Below are positions 18,708-30,182 of a DNA stretch of 64,000 bases, in pieces. Made by a program: the position numbers and the translations under genes. The stretch is taken from the NCBI GenBank assembly GCA_019096065.1, contig JAGUCH010000006.1, positions 6,592,001 to 6,656,000 on the forward strand. Direction: 5' to 3'. Every line of letters begins with the position of its first letter. Positions within the stretch are counted from its first letter, which is position 1. Source of the DNA: Paracyclopina nana (taxonomy: Eukaryota > Arthropoda > Copepoda > Cyclopoida > Cyclopettidae). The notes beneath the pieces were generated by a model. That model was not told the DNA's origin. It did no database searches and saw only the letters and a program-made list of their open reading frames with translations.

Positions 18708-21682
18708 TTAGGTGAAGAAGGAGTCAAAAGGCAGAGCGATGATGTAGTGATCATCAATGATGGCCTTGCCAATAACAACTGACTTGCTGACAACCTGTTC
18801 AGTAGGGCTTAGAGAAATCCAACGTTCCACACCAACTGCCTTCCAATTGAGGTTTGGAGCTGCATCAAACTTGACAGATTCAGTGATGTAGACTCTTGCA
18901 ATGTAGCAGTCAGCATGGATAGCGACGATCTGGTAGAACTGCTTGTGATTGGTGTACACAAGGTTATCGCCATGACGTGCCGAGCTATTGCTATTAAAGC
19001 TCACTGTGTTCTCACAGGAATGAGGACCAACATTTTTGCGGAAAACCTTTTCGATGACCTGTTTGGGAAATGACGTTGTGTTCGATTTCATCACCTTCTT
19101 CGTGAAGGAAAAGTGGCCCTCATACTTCAGCGCACTGATGGCTGGCAATCGTGAGATCCGACGAGCCCTTAGGAGATGGGACAAGTTATGGATGTTCCAT
19201 GTACAATTGATGAGCCCATGCTCCTCCTCGAAGTTGATGTAAAAGTCACGGAACACTTGCTCTAGCTTGCATGTGTTGATGATGAGGTCCAGGTTGACAT
19301 TGTCAAACATTACTGCTCTCACAATGAAAGCAAATTGGAACCAGACAGTGAGCGTACCTTCGCTGTACTTGTCAGTGGCAGAGACAGCATCAGCCACGGC
19401 AATGAAGCCAGCCAGGACAACTGACACCAACTCTTGGCTCTTGTAGTTAACAAACTCCTCGCCAAGTTTTCGTGGAGTTCTGTTGAATTCACGCGGTAAT
19501 TTGATGAAGATCCACCTCTGGTCAAACCGCGCAACACGAGCCGCTTGAGCAATAGACATGTTCTTTGTGGATTCCCCAATGCTCAGAGTCAACTGCAACA
19601 TCTTGCGAGCATTTCCAGAAAGATTGTGCATCGGCTCATAGATGAAATCATTCATAATGTCAAATTCCTCCATCAGCGCCAATGGTGTGGCTGCTCGGAT
19701 GCCCTTCAATTCGTCTTTTGAGAAAAACTCGATGCCATTTGCTTGGATTCTGTTCGCCAGATCAAACCACCCTTCTCTGGTCCTCAGGGGAGCATCCATT
19801 GTGCTAGCAGGAAAGACCATTCTTCTTTCAAGGTAGACACCAACACATTCGCACACCTCACAGCTGTACTGGCCGTTGAATTGAGTTAAGCCTTTCAGTT
19901 TAGCCCTTACGGGAGCATCACCAATGACCCTCCTGAGAACGACATTATCTCGACACGCCTCTTCAATGACCTGACCCATTATCTTGTTCGCATTTAGACC
20001 TGAACTTTTCTTGTACACGTGCATTCCTAAGATGTACACGCTAACACATGGCAAAACCTTCAAGGCAACCATGTTAAGCTGGTCTTGACTACTCTTGGCT
20101 AGTGGCAAGCCATCAAAGAAGATGGCTACGCTATTACTGGGGTCGCAGTTTGGGTGTTGGCGTGCAGCATGTTCGATGACGCTTTTAAGCGAAACAAATG
20201 CGTATTCTGACACTTTTTGCCATTCCTCAGCTGGGAAGCAACCACGAGGATAAGTCTTGCTATTAACAAGGACAACATTGCCAGTCCTCAAGTTCTTGAA
20301 TTCGTACATCATATTGACATCGGCCTTATCTTTCAAGAACTTGTTTCTGAAAGTGCGATTACCTCTCAGACCACGTTGATCGCTTTCAGCTCGAATGATA
20401 TCCATCATGATGTCCATTTGATTCACATTCATGTATGTGAATCTGGCCGCCAAGTCAAACACGTTGTAGAAAAACTCATTTTGTTCATCAAGCGTTTCCA
20501 ATGCCCGCTCCTGCCTCTTAAGCAATTTAATAGTCTTGAAGTTCAAAGGCATGTTGACGGCACCTTGAATAGTTGCATCAGCTTCGACAACATCTTCTGG
20601 AATCGGGATGTCAAATTCCTCGTCAGAACCATAACGTGGAATTTCATCATTTTCGCGCTGATTGAAATAAGCATCGACTGCATCCATACGTTCTTTTATC
20701 TCAGGACTGACTGGTGGCAGGGGAATGCTGGAAAGTATAAATAAATTTTATAAGGTATGAGTCATTTCAAGTGTACATGAATGCTTACTCATCAGCAGCA
20801 TGAGGATCGTCAGGATCTTGCGCATTGGGAATAGCATCTTGCAGCTGCTCACGTTCTCGGAGCTTCAACTGTTCAACTTGCTCTCGTGCCGCAATGACGC
20901 CTGGATCTTCATTTGCCTCCATCTCGTTCTCGCTAAACAAGTCCAAGAAGTCGAGATAATCATTGTCTTCCAGATCAGTCTGGGCACCAGATGATGCTGA
21001 GTCATAGTCTCTAATCTTGACCTTAGTTGCGTCATTGTCAACAAGCAGTTGGCCTTGGAAACGGATCCCCTCCGTATCAGGAGTAACAGAGACAGATGAA
21101 GTGTTGAAACCTTGGCTTGATCCTGGAAGTGATCGTGGGAATCCATCAAATGTTCCTTGAGCGCTACTGGCTGGTCTTTCTTTTGGACGTGCTCCAAGTT
21201 CTGACGGTGGTCTCGCAACAGGCGCAGGAACTGTCTCATTGTTTTCCTCCAGCGACGAATTCAGCTCCTGAGGCATACGATCGCTTAATCCAAGTGGCCC
21301 AATGGGAGCAGCAGCTTCTGAACCAGAATCTGTGGTAGATGCACTCATCAGGTCCGATGCAATTGCTTTTCTTATTCTGTGTTGAGCGCTTTTGATTGCC
21401 TCTTCTTGCACATCAAACTCTGGAGCATCAACGTCGTCACCCTCGAACCTAAGAAATGTACTTATTAGTTGTTGACAAGGTTTTGCGCTGCAAAGTAAAA
21501 TTCAACTCGTACAAGAAGCCGATTCGAACCCAGTACCGTTCGAGTTTAAGAGATTCATGACGGAGACCAGTTTTTATAAGATCCAGATCATCATCCAATT
21601 TCTTCAAAATGCGTGTGGTTCGGCGACGTGCCATGTCGTCATACTCTTCGGATGTTCTTCCTCTTTTTCGTGCACGCGCCAT
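18708..21682 (-). CDS. Tnp2-like (CACTA/EnSpm-related) DDE transposase
   Basis: Three exons by splice sites and frame: 21682-21537, 21448-20789 and 20727-18708, giving 941 residues. The N-terminus is short and basic (MARARKRGRTSEEY), followed by an acidic, Ser/Pro-rich region. The catalytic part has landmarks of the animal Tnp2-like family: FFDGLPLAKSS (D at about 474), VIGDAPVRAK (D at about 539), a CEVC zinc-type pair at about 558-561, RMVFP, LPREFNRTPRKL (679-690), and a C-terminal WNIHNLSHLLRA followed by E at about 805. Such enzymes cut and paste DNA. It is divergently oriented to the gene at 22118, with 435 bp between the starts. No internal stop or frameshift was seen, so it looks intact. 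The third catalytic acid was not assigned with certainty. Confidence 0.8.
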
Positions 21683-22117
21683 GATTGTACTAGCGCTGCA
21701 AATGCACTTGAAATAATGTTTTTGAAATATTTGCAGCAATGGCGTGCTAGCAAAAGAACGGGGAGGAAGTAATTAGGATGAAACTGAGACGGATGTGCAA
21801 GTTTCAACAGTTTGCTATTTGTGCTGTGATGCCTTCAAGTTTTCGCTAAGGTTTTCTTCATAACATGCTAAAAGCTGTTTAGCTGCAGATGGCGTGCTCG
21901 CTCGAACAGCGTCTCACAAAAGCTGAGAATTCAGCAGCTGCAGCAGCTACATTTAGCTACAGGTACCTGTGCATGTTTACGACATTTCTTGCTGTCAAAG
22001 TGACAGTGCCAAAAAGCCGTTGGGAAATTTAATAGAGCTTATTATTTTTCTCGCCAACGTGCAATAGGGTAAATTCTGCAAAACGAAATCGACGCGCATC
22101 AAATTGATCCGAAGAAA
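21683..22117. promoter_or_regulatory. Shared divergent promoter region
   Basis: 435 bp between the ATGs of the transposase (-) and the unknown gene (+), and the only space for both promoters. No TATA box or other element at a convincing spacing was identified. Paired expression is an inference from the layout. Confidence 0.4.
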
Positions 22118-25100
22118 ATGGCAGGAAATCCGAACGAAAAGCGGCCCGAGAAGAAGAAAAAGGGTGAATATGACAGGTACGTCATCGCCTGCCTGGACAG
22201 TTGGCCCATTTTTAGTTATATCGACATGAATTGGAGATCCAGCGACGGAAAAACTCTCCAAGAATGTGTCCCGTTTAAATTGAGGAGCTACATTTCTCAT
22301 GAGGATCGAAACCGCGATGTCTTGATCAAGATTCCTGGATTGACCGAAAGGAACTGCCGTGTGTTTGCACGCGTAGAAAAAGGTACTATTTCAAAAACTT
22401 GGCGAATTCAATGAAGCTAAAATTCATTCTTCCACTTTCAGGATTTGAAAAGTACCGGCTCGACGAGAAAATAAATGAGTGGAACAATCTGCTGAAGGGA
22501 GTCCATGACGACCAATTGGCGCAAGAGTACGCCATTCTAGTTGACGACTTCTATGAAAAGTTGATGGCTGGAAAAAACTACGAGCGTCGACTACCAGATG
22601 GAGCATTCAACTTTGATTCCTTTGACGAGAGGCAATCGAGACAAAAGGCCAAGAATCCAACAGTGCGGATGCCCATCATGAGCGACGACCGATCATCAGA
22701 CGATCAGGAGAGCATGATTCGACAGCGGGCTCTAAAAACGGCAAAGTTTCTCGAAACATTGCCGATTTCATCACCTGCGCCAGAAGCTCCAAAAGAGCAG
22801 CCTCCAAAGCGGGCCTTGAGGAGTACTGCTGAGCCATCATCAGCACCGGCCTCCATGATCTCTGGAATTTCTCGCGAGGAATTGGACAAGATTCTTATGG
22901 CCCCGCCAAAGCCCTTGGCACCAACTGTCATTGAAGCTCAGGTGCCAGTCATTCATCAGCCAGGACCGCCGGTCATAATTCAGCCATCACCGACGTCGCT
23001 CTCAAGCGCTGATGACGACAACTTGTCGCAATCTTCGACCAGCTCAATGGAGAAGCTCAATCAGGCCATTCTCGATGCAAGTAGCCTTCCTGGCCCAAGT
23101 AGGTCTGCTGAGCAAACTATCCCCATTGTTTCTCATGAGGCAACATTTGCTCAGTGCAGTGCTCTTGAGGCTGAAGCTCCGGAAGACATCCACAATTTTA
23201 CATTCAGCAATAAGGATGCTTCAATGAATGTATTCAGCCCTAAGAATAGCAGGGCTAGCGAAGACATGCCTAGCAATGTTTATGTGGTAAACCTTACGAG
23301 AACATGTATAAGAATCAGTAATGACCTGTAATCACTTTTCAGGAAGTCCCTATTCCGGAGGGAGGCGAACTTGTCACAGGCGACATGTTGAAAACAGCAT
23401 TGGCACTTCTTTTCGATAAACTGCACCACTCCGCCATGGCAATGAAGGACGATCTCCAGAAGGCCCTAGAGGAGAAGATGGATGAGCAATCGGCCACTCT
23501 GAAAAAGAAGATTGACAACAAATTTCAACATGTCATGGTAAAATCTTGGCATGATATTGTCATTGAAATGTTGCTTGGCTGACTCTACTTTATACTATTG
23601 CAGGATGTCAAAAAATCAGTCAGCGAAATTGAGGTTCGCTTGGCAAACTTCAAGCAACAGGTCATCAGCACCTCTCCGGCGAAATCCTTTAGTGGAAGCA
23701 TTGACCTCCGTGGCAAAGCTCGATTGATTTTGTTTAGACACCTCAAGTTTAACTATATGGGCGTCGCATGTGATGTTTTTTTTGCCTGCCACTTTGTGCA
23801 AGAGCAGCTATGCAACTACATATTGCCATATTTGCGTCGGATTGCCTTGGGTTCCCTGAACCATGCAGTTGCTAAAACGTGCCTACTGACATGCTTTACG
23901 CCATTGGCGAGAGCGCATCTCATATTTGGGAAATTCAAAAAGTAATGTCAAAAACTATAGCAATAACTTGCACTTATTATTGATGCATCCTTTTTAGCTC
24001 AACGAAGAACATGTACTTCAACAAGCGCCCATTGCCAGATGGTCTTCACAGCATGATCGACAATTACATGGCACCAGCTCTCGAGGATTTCATGAAGGTT
24101 GCTCATGGGTCAGAGGTTAGGCACATCGCCAACATTAAGCGGACCTGCTCTACTACGTTCAGCACTGACAGATCGGCAATGATCACTACTGCAATTGTCA
24201 ACACTCATTCTTTTCAAGAAGCTGCCGAGGCTGTGGCTGATTGCGACTTTCTGTACAGAGAGTACAATAAGCACCACCAAAAAGCGACCACAAAGGTGCC
24301 AAGTCGTGAAGAGTTTATCGCGAAAACGTTGACTCGATCGGAGTTTGGCAAGAGCAAAAGCAAGCCTCTAACGGTGCCTGTGCAAAAGGATAAGATTTTT
24401 GCCGACATGATGACTCAAACAAGTCACGAGATCTTAGATCCTCATGAAATGCTCCGCCAGATCATTGTTGCAGCCCATTTGTTTGGTCAGGACTATGCCA
24501 ATTTGAAGTTTGACAAGCTGGACTGTGTACCTGATGTGAGTATATCGACATTATCTGATGCTGATGACGCTATTCTTCATGAGAGACCCTTTTAACTTTG
24601 CAGCTCCCTGACATGTACCGAGAAGTCCTGGATGGCATTTCGGACATCAATGCACTTGTGGCAAAGTATTCGGCAGATGCGAGTGCCCAATTGCCAGAAA
24701 TTACTGTGGAAGGAATAACCTCACCTGAAAGGCCTGGAACATCAGGCAACAAGAGAGCCACAGCCACAAGACAACTGAGCTTCACTGAGCCATCAACTTC
24801 TAAGGTAAATTTAGTCATGGCTGAAACTTTAATACACTTTGATGCCAATAACTTGTTGCAGAGAGCAAAGATCGATGAAAGCCTCCTTTCCGACGACAGC
24901 GACGATAGCAATGGCAGCATGGATGACTTCAAGGTCCCTTCCAACCCTCCAGTAAGTCCCAGTTACTATCCAACCAAGTTTTATTCAAACAATGTCAACT
25001 TATGTTCCAAAACCCTCACACAAACATGACCATCCTCATCATCTTCCTCTTTTGCAGGCAGGAACTAAACCCACTGTGTCCAAGCGTGGATTGAAGGTGA

Positions 25101-25192
25101 TCCTGCCCAAGAGAAGCCAAGGAGTTCCTGCTGAGATCCTCTCAGGTTCGTCGTCATCTGGATCGGATTCTGAAAAAGCAAAGAACAATTAA
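22118..25192 (+). CDS. Eight-exon gene of unknown family, inside the 10.9-kb element
   Basis: Exons: 22118-22382, 22442-23286, 23343-23537, 23604-23941, 23998-24535, 24604-24804, 24862-24951 and 25058-25192. All joins are GT/AG and keep frame, giving 868 residues; seven introns of 56-106 nt. The start ATG follows an AT-rich 5' flank, and AATAAA lies at 25310. The N-terminus is basic (NEKRPEKKKKGEYDRYV) and leads into a compact domain (DSWPIFSYIDMNW...). The middle is a long low-complexity Pro/Ser/Ala stretch (exon 2). A charged coiled-coil-like segment follows (exon 3, KKKIDNKFQHVM). A second folded region spans exons 4-5, with KARLILFRHLKFNY and LNHAVAKTCLLTCFTPLA. The C-terminus is acidic and serine-rich (SGSSSSGSDSE). 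I recognise no family. It may be an accessory factor of the neighbouring transposase, or cargo. Confidence 0.75.
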
Positions 25193-25309
25193 TGGACTTG
25201 AAAAGATGCCTGCTGCAATTATTCTTCAATATGACTTTCGATTGTACATAATTAAGTGCAAATTCCTTATGACTTCACTTATTCAGCAGCTATATTAATG
25301 CATTAATTA

Positions 25310-25315
25310 AATAAA
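25310..25315 (+). terminator. Polyadenylation signal of the unknown gene
   Basis: AATAAA about 117 nt after the stop at 25192. Confidence 0.65.
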
Positions 25316-25743
25316 CACAAGTTTGACAATATTGCAACATCAGTTGAGGCCTTTCAGGCCTAAGAGGCCATCAAGGCACAAATTCGCGAGGCCGCATGAG
25401 CTACATGCAGTGAAAAGGTTTCGCCATTAAGCGCTCGAAACTATTTTGAACTACTCCATTTTCTTAACAGGTTTTTGCAAAATAGTGACATTGCAGCATT
25501 AGTCTTTCATTGCTGTGGTCAGCATATGCTGGATCAGGTGAATGAGCAGCAACATTTCTTCTGACAATTGATGATCATTTTCTTGCGTAAAGTTGACGCT
25601 CTTATGTACTAAATATGAAGCTCAGATCTACATGGAGGCTAACATGAATGTACCATAGTGGGACTTCTTTGTTAAGAACTTGACGAAAAATTATCGCGAA
25701 AATATTGCGATGTCAGCGACATGCCGACCCTCTTTTTTCCTAG
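25316..25743. other. Spacer before the recombinase catalytic exons
   Basis: No reading frame of note. It begins with a short GGCCTTTCAGGCCTAAGAGGCC-like run (25349-25370) and ends in the pyrimidine tract CCCTCTTTTTTCCTAG, the acceptor for the exon at 25744. Confidence 0.5.
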
Positions 25744-26980
25744 TCGGGGATTTATGAGTTCTTGAGCATTCTCTCTGATCTCATGGTAATGGATGAGAGT
25801 GATATCGAATTCGAGGCAAAATTGTCAGCTCTGCCTCAAAATATGAGGTCACAATATCACTATCTTGTCCAATATGGAGTGATTTTCGTCATTCTTAGCC
25901 AGGTAAATGAATGGAACATTTAATAAACGACTGAAAACTCAATTACTTTTATCTATATAGTTTGCAAGGAGAGGAAGAGAAGGTATTGACCAGCTCACCA
26001 AGAGCCATATTCAGCTCCAAGAAGATCCAAACTCTGGAAAGAAGTACTTTAAAAAGGTTATTGGAGAGTACTCCAAAAACCATAGGGATGATGATGAAGA
26101 CCTGGAAACTGGAGGCATAGTCTTGTTTGAGGAGAATGCCATGGGATTTAATCCTGGTGACTTCATTCAAAGATATCTGGAAAAGCTTCCTCCAGAGTCT
26201 GCCTTGATTTTCACGAGGCCAAAAAGGAAATCTCAACATTTCAACCTCTTTGCCAATCCAAATGTTTGGTATGAAAAGACGAAAATTGGGCCTTCTCAAG
26301 TGGGGAAAGCCCTGCCAGAGCTCTCCAATGCCATAGGTATACCAAGGATCATAAATGCTCAAGTCAGGCCCACTTCAATTCGCCTGCTCAAGAGATCTGG
26401 AGCTGAAGACAGGGAAATATCAAGCATTTCAGGCCACAAGTCTCTTGAAACTCTTGCTCATTATGATCCTAAGCCTACACTTAAAAGGCAAATGGAAATG
26501 GCTCGTGCTATTGTTAATGGAGGGGCTGAACTTGTGAGCATGGCCACTACCAATGAGATGGCTGGTTCTGCTTCTTTGGATTGTGAAGAGTTCATTGATA
26601 TGGATCCTCCTAATGCCAAAAAGCCAATGCCATCAGCTACAATTACAAGTGATGCCTCTGAGAAACAGTTTGTCCAAGATGAAGCTGATGAGATCATTGC
26701 CACAAATGATCCAGATGAGAAGCATGAGGATAACTTTGTCAATGAGGATCCTCCTGATGCAGGTACGACAAAGGAGGAAATTGATAAGGAAGAAAAAGGC
26801 CACAAAATGCTAATCTTAAGCCAAGATCATGAGGAACCAAGTTTAAGAACAAATGAGTCATCAATTGAGGCACTACTTCGCAGAGAACAGCAACTTGCTG
26901 CTCAAAATCAGGAAATTTACTTTCAAGGAATGCAAAGTCGATTGAATCTTGCTGAAATGATATTCAAGAAAGCCAAATAA
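25744..26980 (+). CDS. Crypton-type tyrosine recombinase, catalytic exons
   Basis: Two exons: 25744-25902 and 25961-26980, joined in frame across a 58-nt intron, with 392 residues to the stop. This is the catalytic half of a Crypton/DUF3504 tyrosine recombinase, which cuts DNA through a covalent 3'-phosphotyrosine. Landmarks: FARRGREGID (first catalytic Arg) right after the intron; GKKYFKKVIGE (beta-hairpin Lys) and then KNHRDDDED; NAQVRPTSIRLL, the HxxR box with Gln in place of the usual His; and ISGHKSLETLAHYDP (second His and the nucleophile Tyr). The tail of about 170 residues is acidic and ends in a Gln-rich helix (REQQLAAQNQEIYFQ). The N-terminal half is probably the exon at 16471, 8.8 kb upstream, with the transposase pair in the space between. 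AATAAA follows at 27232. Confidence 0.75.
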
Positions 26981-27120
26981 ACTTTTTGTGTCAATCAGAG
27001 GTAATAATGATCATTATTCATCTACAATAGGATAATGCGCATTATGCATTTTCTCAGCTTGAGTCTTGGCTGAAATAGCAAAAATTATGAGCTTCTTGCT
27101 TATGTACTGCTCAGCACGCT

Positions 27121-27133
27121 CAGCTAATAGTAA
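27121..27133 (-). repeat. Right 13-bp TIR of the 10.9-kb element
   Basis: CAGCTAATAGTAA, the exact reverse complement of 16242-16254, followed by TA at 27134-27135 and then the 20-bp satellite. Confidence 0.65.
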
Positions 27134-27212
27134 TACAAATTTAGCTCTTAAAATACAAATTTAGCTCTTAAAATACAAATTAAGTTCTTAAAATACAACT
27201 TATGTACTTAAA
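27134..27212 (+). repeat. 20-bp satellite, right of the insert
   Basis: About four copies of TACAAATTTAGCTCTTAAAA. The later copies drift toward the left-flank type (AAGTTCTTAAAATACAACTT). Confidence 0.85.
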
Positions 27213-28136
27213 GTACATTGAAAGAACTTGCAATAAATAATAAGAATTATTTTTGAGGGCAGAATTTAAGTTTTCTAGGCATTAATGATGCATCTGCTGC
27301 ACAAAATGGGTTTTTGAGGCATTTTGGCGGAGTTAAGCTGGAAAATGTTCGGTTTAGCTGAGTGAGTGCCCCAGTGTGCTCCGCTCGCTTTATAGTGGAT
27401 ATCCAAGTTTAGGAAGTAGGGCTTGGGCACACACCTCACTATTTCGATCTCTATCAGGAGATTGAACGCATTGATAAGCTGCTCTTCACTCTCTCACACT
27501 CGAAATGGCTTCAGCAGGCACAAAAAAGGCCAATACCTTCTTTTTTCAGCCTCATCAAAGAAAGGCCAATTAGTGCTTTTGCAAAGGCCGAGGAAACTAG
27601 CACAACATCATCATCAAACGCCACAGTGGATTATTTTGCATTGATACTGTACTGAAGAAACCTTCAAGCTAGAAAAATGAAGATTTTCCGCCAGTTTTGT
27701 TACCAGCTTTTTTATAGAGTTTTTATGGTGGCGAAAACTGTGCGCCAAGAAGAAAATTCCACCGTGGAAGAAGAAAGCCATATAACAACAACAATTTATT
27801 GTTTATTGGCCTTTTGCAGCACGCGCATAAGGCTGAGGTCATCTACTGCATGCGCTTAACTATAGGGCGTAGCAGTAGATGACCGGTCAATAAAATTGGC
27901 TTTTTCTTCTTGAGCTCGGCCATTGACATCTTGGACACGTGGGACAAAATTCGCTCCAAATCAACTCTGGTCACGTTCCAACAGAGATAACAATGCACTA
28001 GGAATTTTACCAGAATTTGGCCCCAAAACTGAAATTGATGGATTATCCACGGAAAACAAAGCCAAAATTAATGAGAAATCCCCTTTTCTGGGATTTTTTC
28101 CGTTTAGTGTTTGAGCAGCTTTCTAAAAAGGTTTTA
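27213..28136. other. No gene seen
   Basis: AT-rich DNA with short overlapping frames. It contains AATAAA at 27232, probably the polyadenylation signal of the recombinase exons. Bases 28134-28136 are the TTA duplication of the next element. Confidence 0.5.
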
Positions 28137-28358
28137 GGCATGGTTCACCTGCATATTATGGCTGATATTTTGTCAAAATATCGGAGCGAAATGCTGAGAA
28201 ACTGAGAATTTAGATGCTGTTGTAGGATGGATTTTGGTACCAAAAGACCGAATCCGAAGAAAAAATCTAAAAAATGTTTTTGGAAGTACCTGATATTTGC
28301 AAATATCAGCATAATATCGCTCGATATTTTGATCATAATATCGCAGGTGAACCAGGCC
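28137..28358. mobile_element. 222-bp MITE, diverged copy
   Basis: The ends GGCATGGTTCACCTGC and GCAGGTGAACCAGGCC are inverted repeats, with TTA on both sides (28134-28136, 28359-28361). Same length and internal words (GGATGG...TTTGGTACCAA, ATTTGCAAATATCAGCATAA) as the copies at 36, 38 and 63 kb, but with more differences. Non-coding. Confidence 0.85.
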
Positions 28359-30102
28359 TTAGTGTCCCAACTGAATTCAACATGGCTCATTTTTTAAAAA
28401 AAAGTTGCTGAGCAGCTGCTGCCGTAGGTGTAAACAATACATTGATGATCATTGAGAAGAAGAAGCTGATGACGATCTCATCAGATGATCTCAGCTTCAG
28501 CTGCCGAAGCTGAGGTTTTTAAATTGCTATCAGCTTCGATGAATGGTGGCATCTCATGTTCACAGCTTAATTTTTCTTCCAGCTTTCAGTACAGCTGGTT
28601 TTAACGAAAAGTGTACTTACTCTTGGAGACAATTGAGTTTTGCAGCGATCAATTAAACTTTTTTGGCAATAAATGTTTCAGCTACAAATGTGAAAGGTAT
28701 GAGCAAAAATCATCAGCCTCCAATTTGGTTTTCAGTGTCAGAAACTGAAATCACGAAAAAGTATATCGAATGCCAGATGAAAAAGCGGTCATCTTCACAT
28801 ACTTGACCCTTGAATGACCCTAAAATAGCCATGCATGTTTTTCCACCATCGTGTAATTTAATTTGTAACTCGCATGCTCAGCAATTTGTAAAATTTTTCC
28901 CAGGACCTTTTTTTCCGCTATTAGCATCAGCAGCTGTTGCTGAGTGACATCAATCAGCATTCAAAATTCAAAGTTTGATGGATGAGATTTGAAAATGTGT
29001 CAAATGGCGCGAAAAGTTTTAACATGATCAGGAACTGAGAGATTAGGGCTAATTGAGCATGTAAAAAGAATACCATCAATACACGAGAGCAGATGTTGTC
29101 TCATAATCTCAGCATCAGCTGACCACTTGTAAATAGATCCTTAAAGGTTTTCAGCTGAGTCGTTGTAAAAATTTGCTGAATTTCAGTCTTGGCCACTGAA
29201 TACCAAATTGCTAGCGGATGAAAAGGTCTCATAATTTTAACGCTTGTAATTGTTACATTTTCTGCCAAAAAAATCAAATTTCTACACTCTATAGCAAAAT
29301 GACGTCAAAACTGAGAACAAAAAAATAGAATGGCTACTAAACACTTTTCGAGTTTTTCCTTAGTTTTTGAAATGTTTCTAGATTTCTTGATAATCTGGTT
29401 TGGAAAAGAAGGAAAATTTGACCATGTGATGTGTAGAATTGGAGCCTCGTCTCATCAAAGAAGTGAAGTGGCAGGATGGTTAGTTAGCTGAGATCTTGGA
29501 TAAAGATAAGAATTTTCGACTTTGCTAACGATTCACTGCAACTAGGGCTTCCAAAAACACCGGGAAACATTACCCAATTCTACAAATTTCCTCTAAATAT
29601 CCACAAATTTGCAATCCATGGTTTAAAATGCTTGATGCGTTTTTAAACCTTTAAGTATATTAATTGTCGTTTTTTCTGGATGCAATTTACGCAGTTTTTT
29701 TTGGGTCAAACTGGCTTATTTGCTTTTCTGGATTCTTTTGATTATCAAACGCTAAATATTTGTTGTTGTTTGCATTTTTGTCTGGTAGCGCTGCCATTAC
29801 CGGATTTTTTTACGCGTCAGCTGAACTCGTCGTCAACGCTACAGTGCAAATCGTAAACAGAGCTGAAAACTTTGGATTGTCGCGTTTTAAGGTAAGACAT
29901 CTTTTTCAATGTAGTTCTTAGGCTAGGAGCGGTAGATCCTTTTTTTGAAACAATGATTTATAAAAAGGTTGACGCATGAACCTGAACGCTTCATCAGCTT
30001 GATCAGCCGAAAACGGACTTGGATCAACTCGTTTTCGGACCTGCTGCAACTAGAACTATGACGTAATCCAGACGAAACTTGACACCTTACGACTGATCTG
30101 GA
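28359..30102. other. No gene seen
   Basis: About 1.7 kb of AT-rich, non-repetitive DNA. Nothing that I can support as a gene or element. Confidence 0.5.
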
Positions 30103-30182
30103 TCAAAGTCCAGTTTCTTGCCTCAAAGTCCAGTTTCTTGCCTCAAAGTCCAGTTTCTTGCCTCAAAGTCCAGTTTCATGTC
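30103..30182 (+). repeat. 20-bp tandem repeat, 4 copies
   Basis: Near-identical units of TCAAAGTCCAGTTTCTTGCC. Confidence 0.9.

Larger units (their letters stand above)
16242..27133. mobile_element. 10.9-kb DNA element with 13-bp TIRs, TA duplication and three genes
   Basis: The ends are TTACTATTAGCTG (16242-16254) and its exact reverse complement (27121-27133), each flanked by TA. The TAs and the DNA beyond them belong to one 20-bp satellite array. Deleting the insert and the small MITE beside it restores the array without a phase error. Inside, left to right: tyrosine recombinase N-terminal exon (+), 215-bp and 23-bp tandem repeats, Tnp2-like transposase (-), an eight-exon gene of unknown family (+), and tyrosine recombinase catalytic exons (+). 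I know of no described family with this gene set. It could instead be a recombinase element into which a Tnp2-type transposon inserted, though I found no inner TIRs. Confidence 0.65.
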
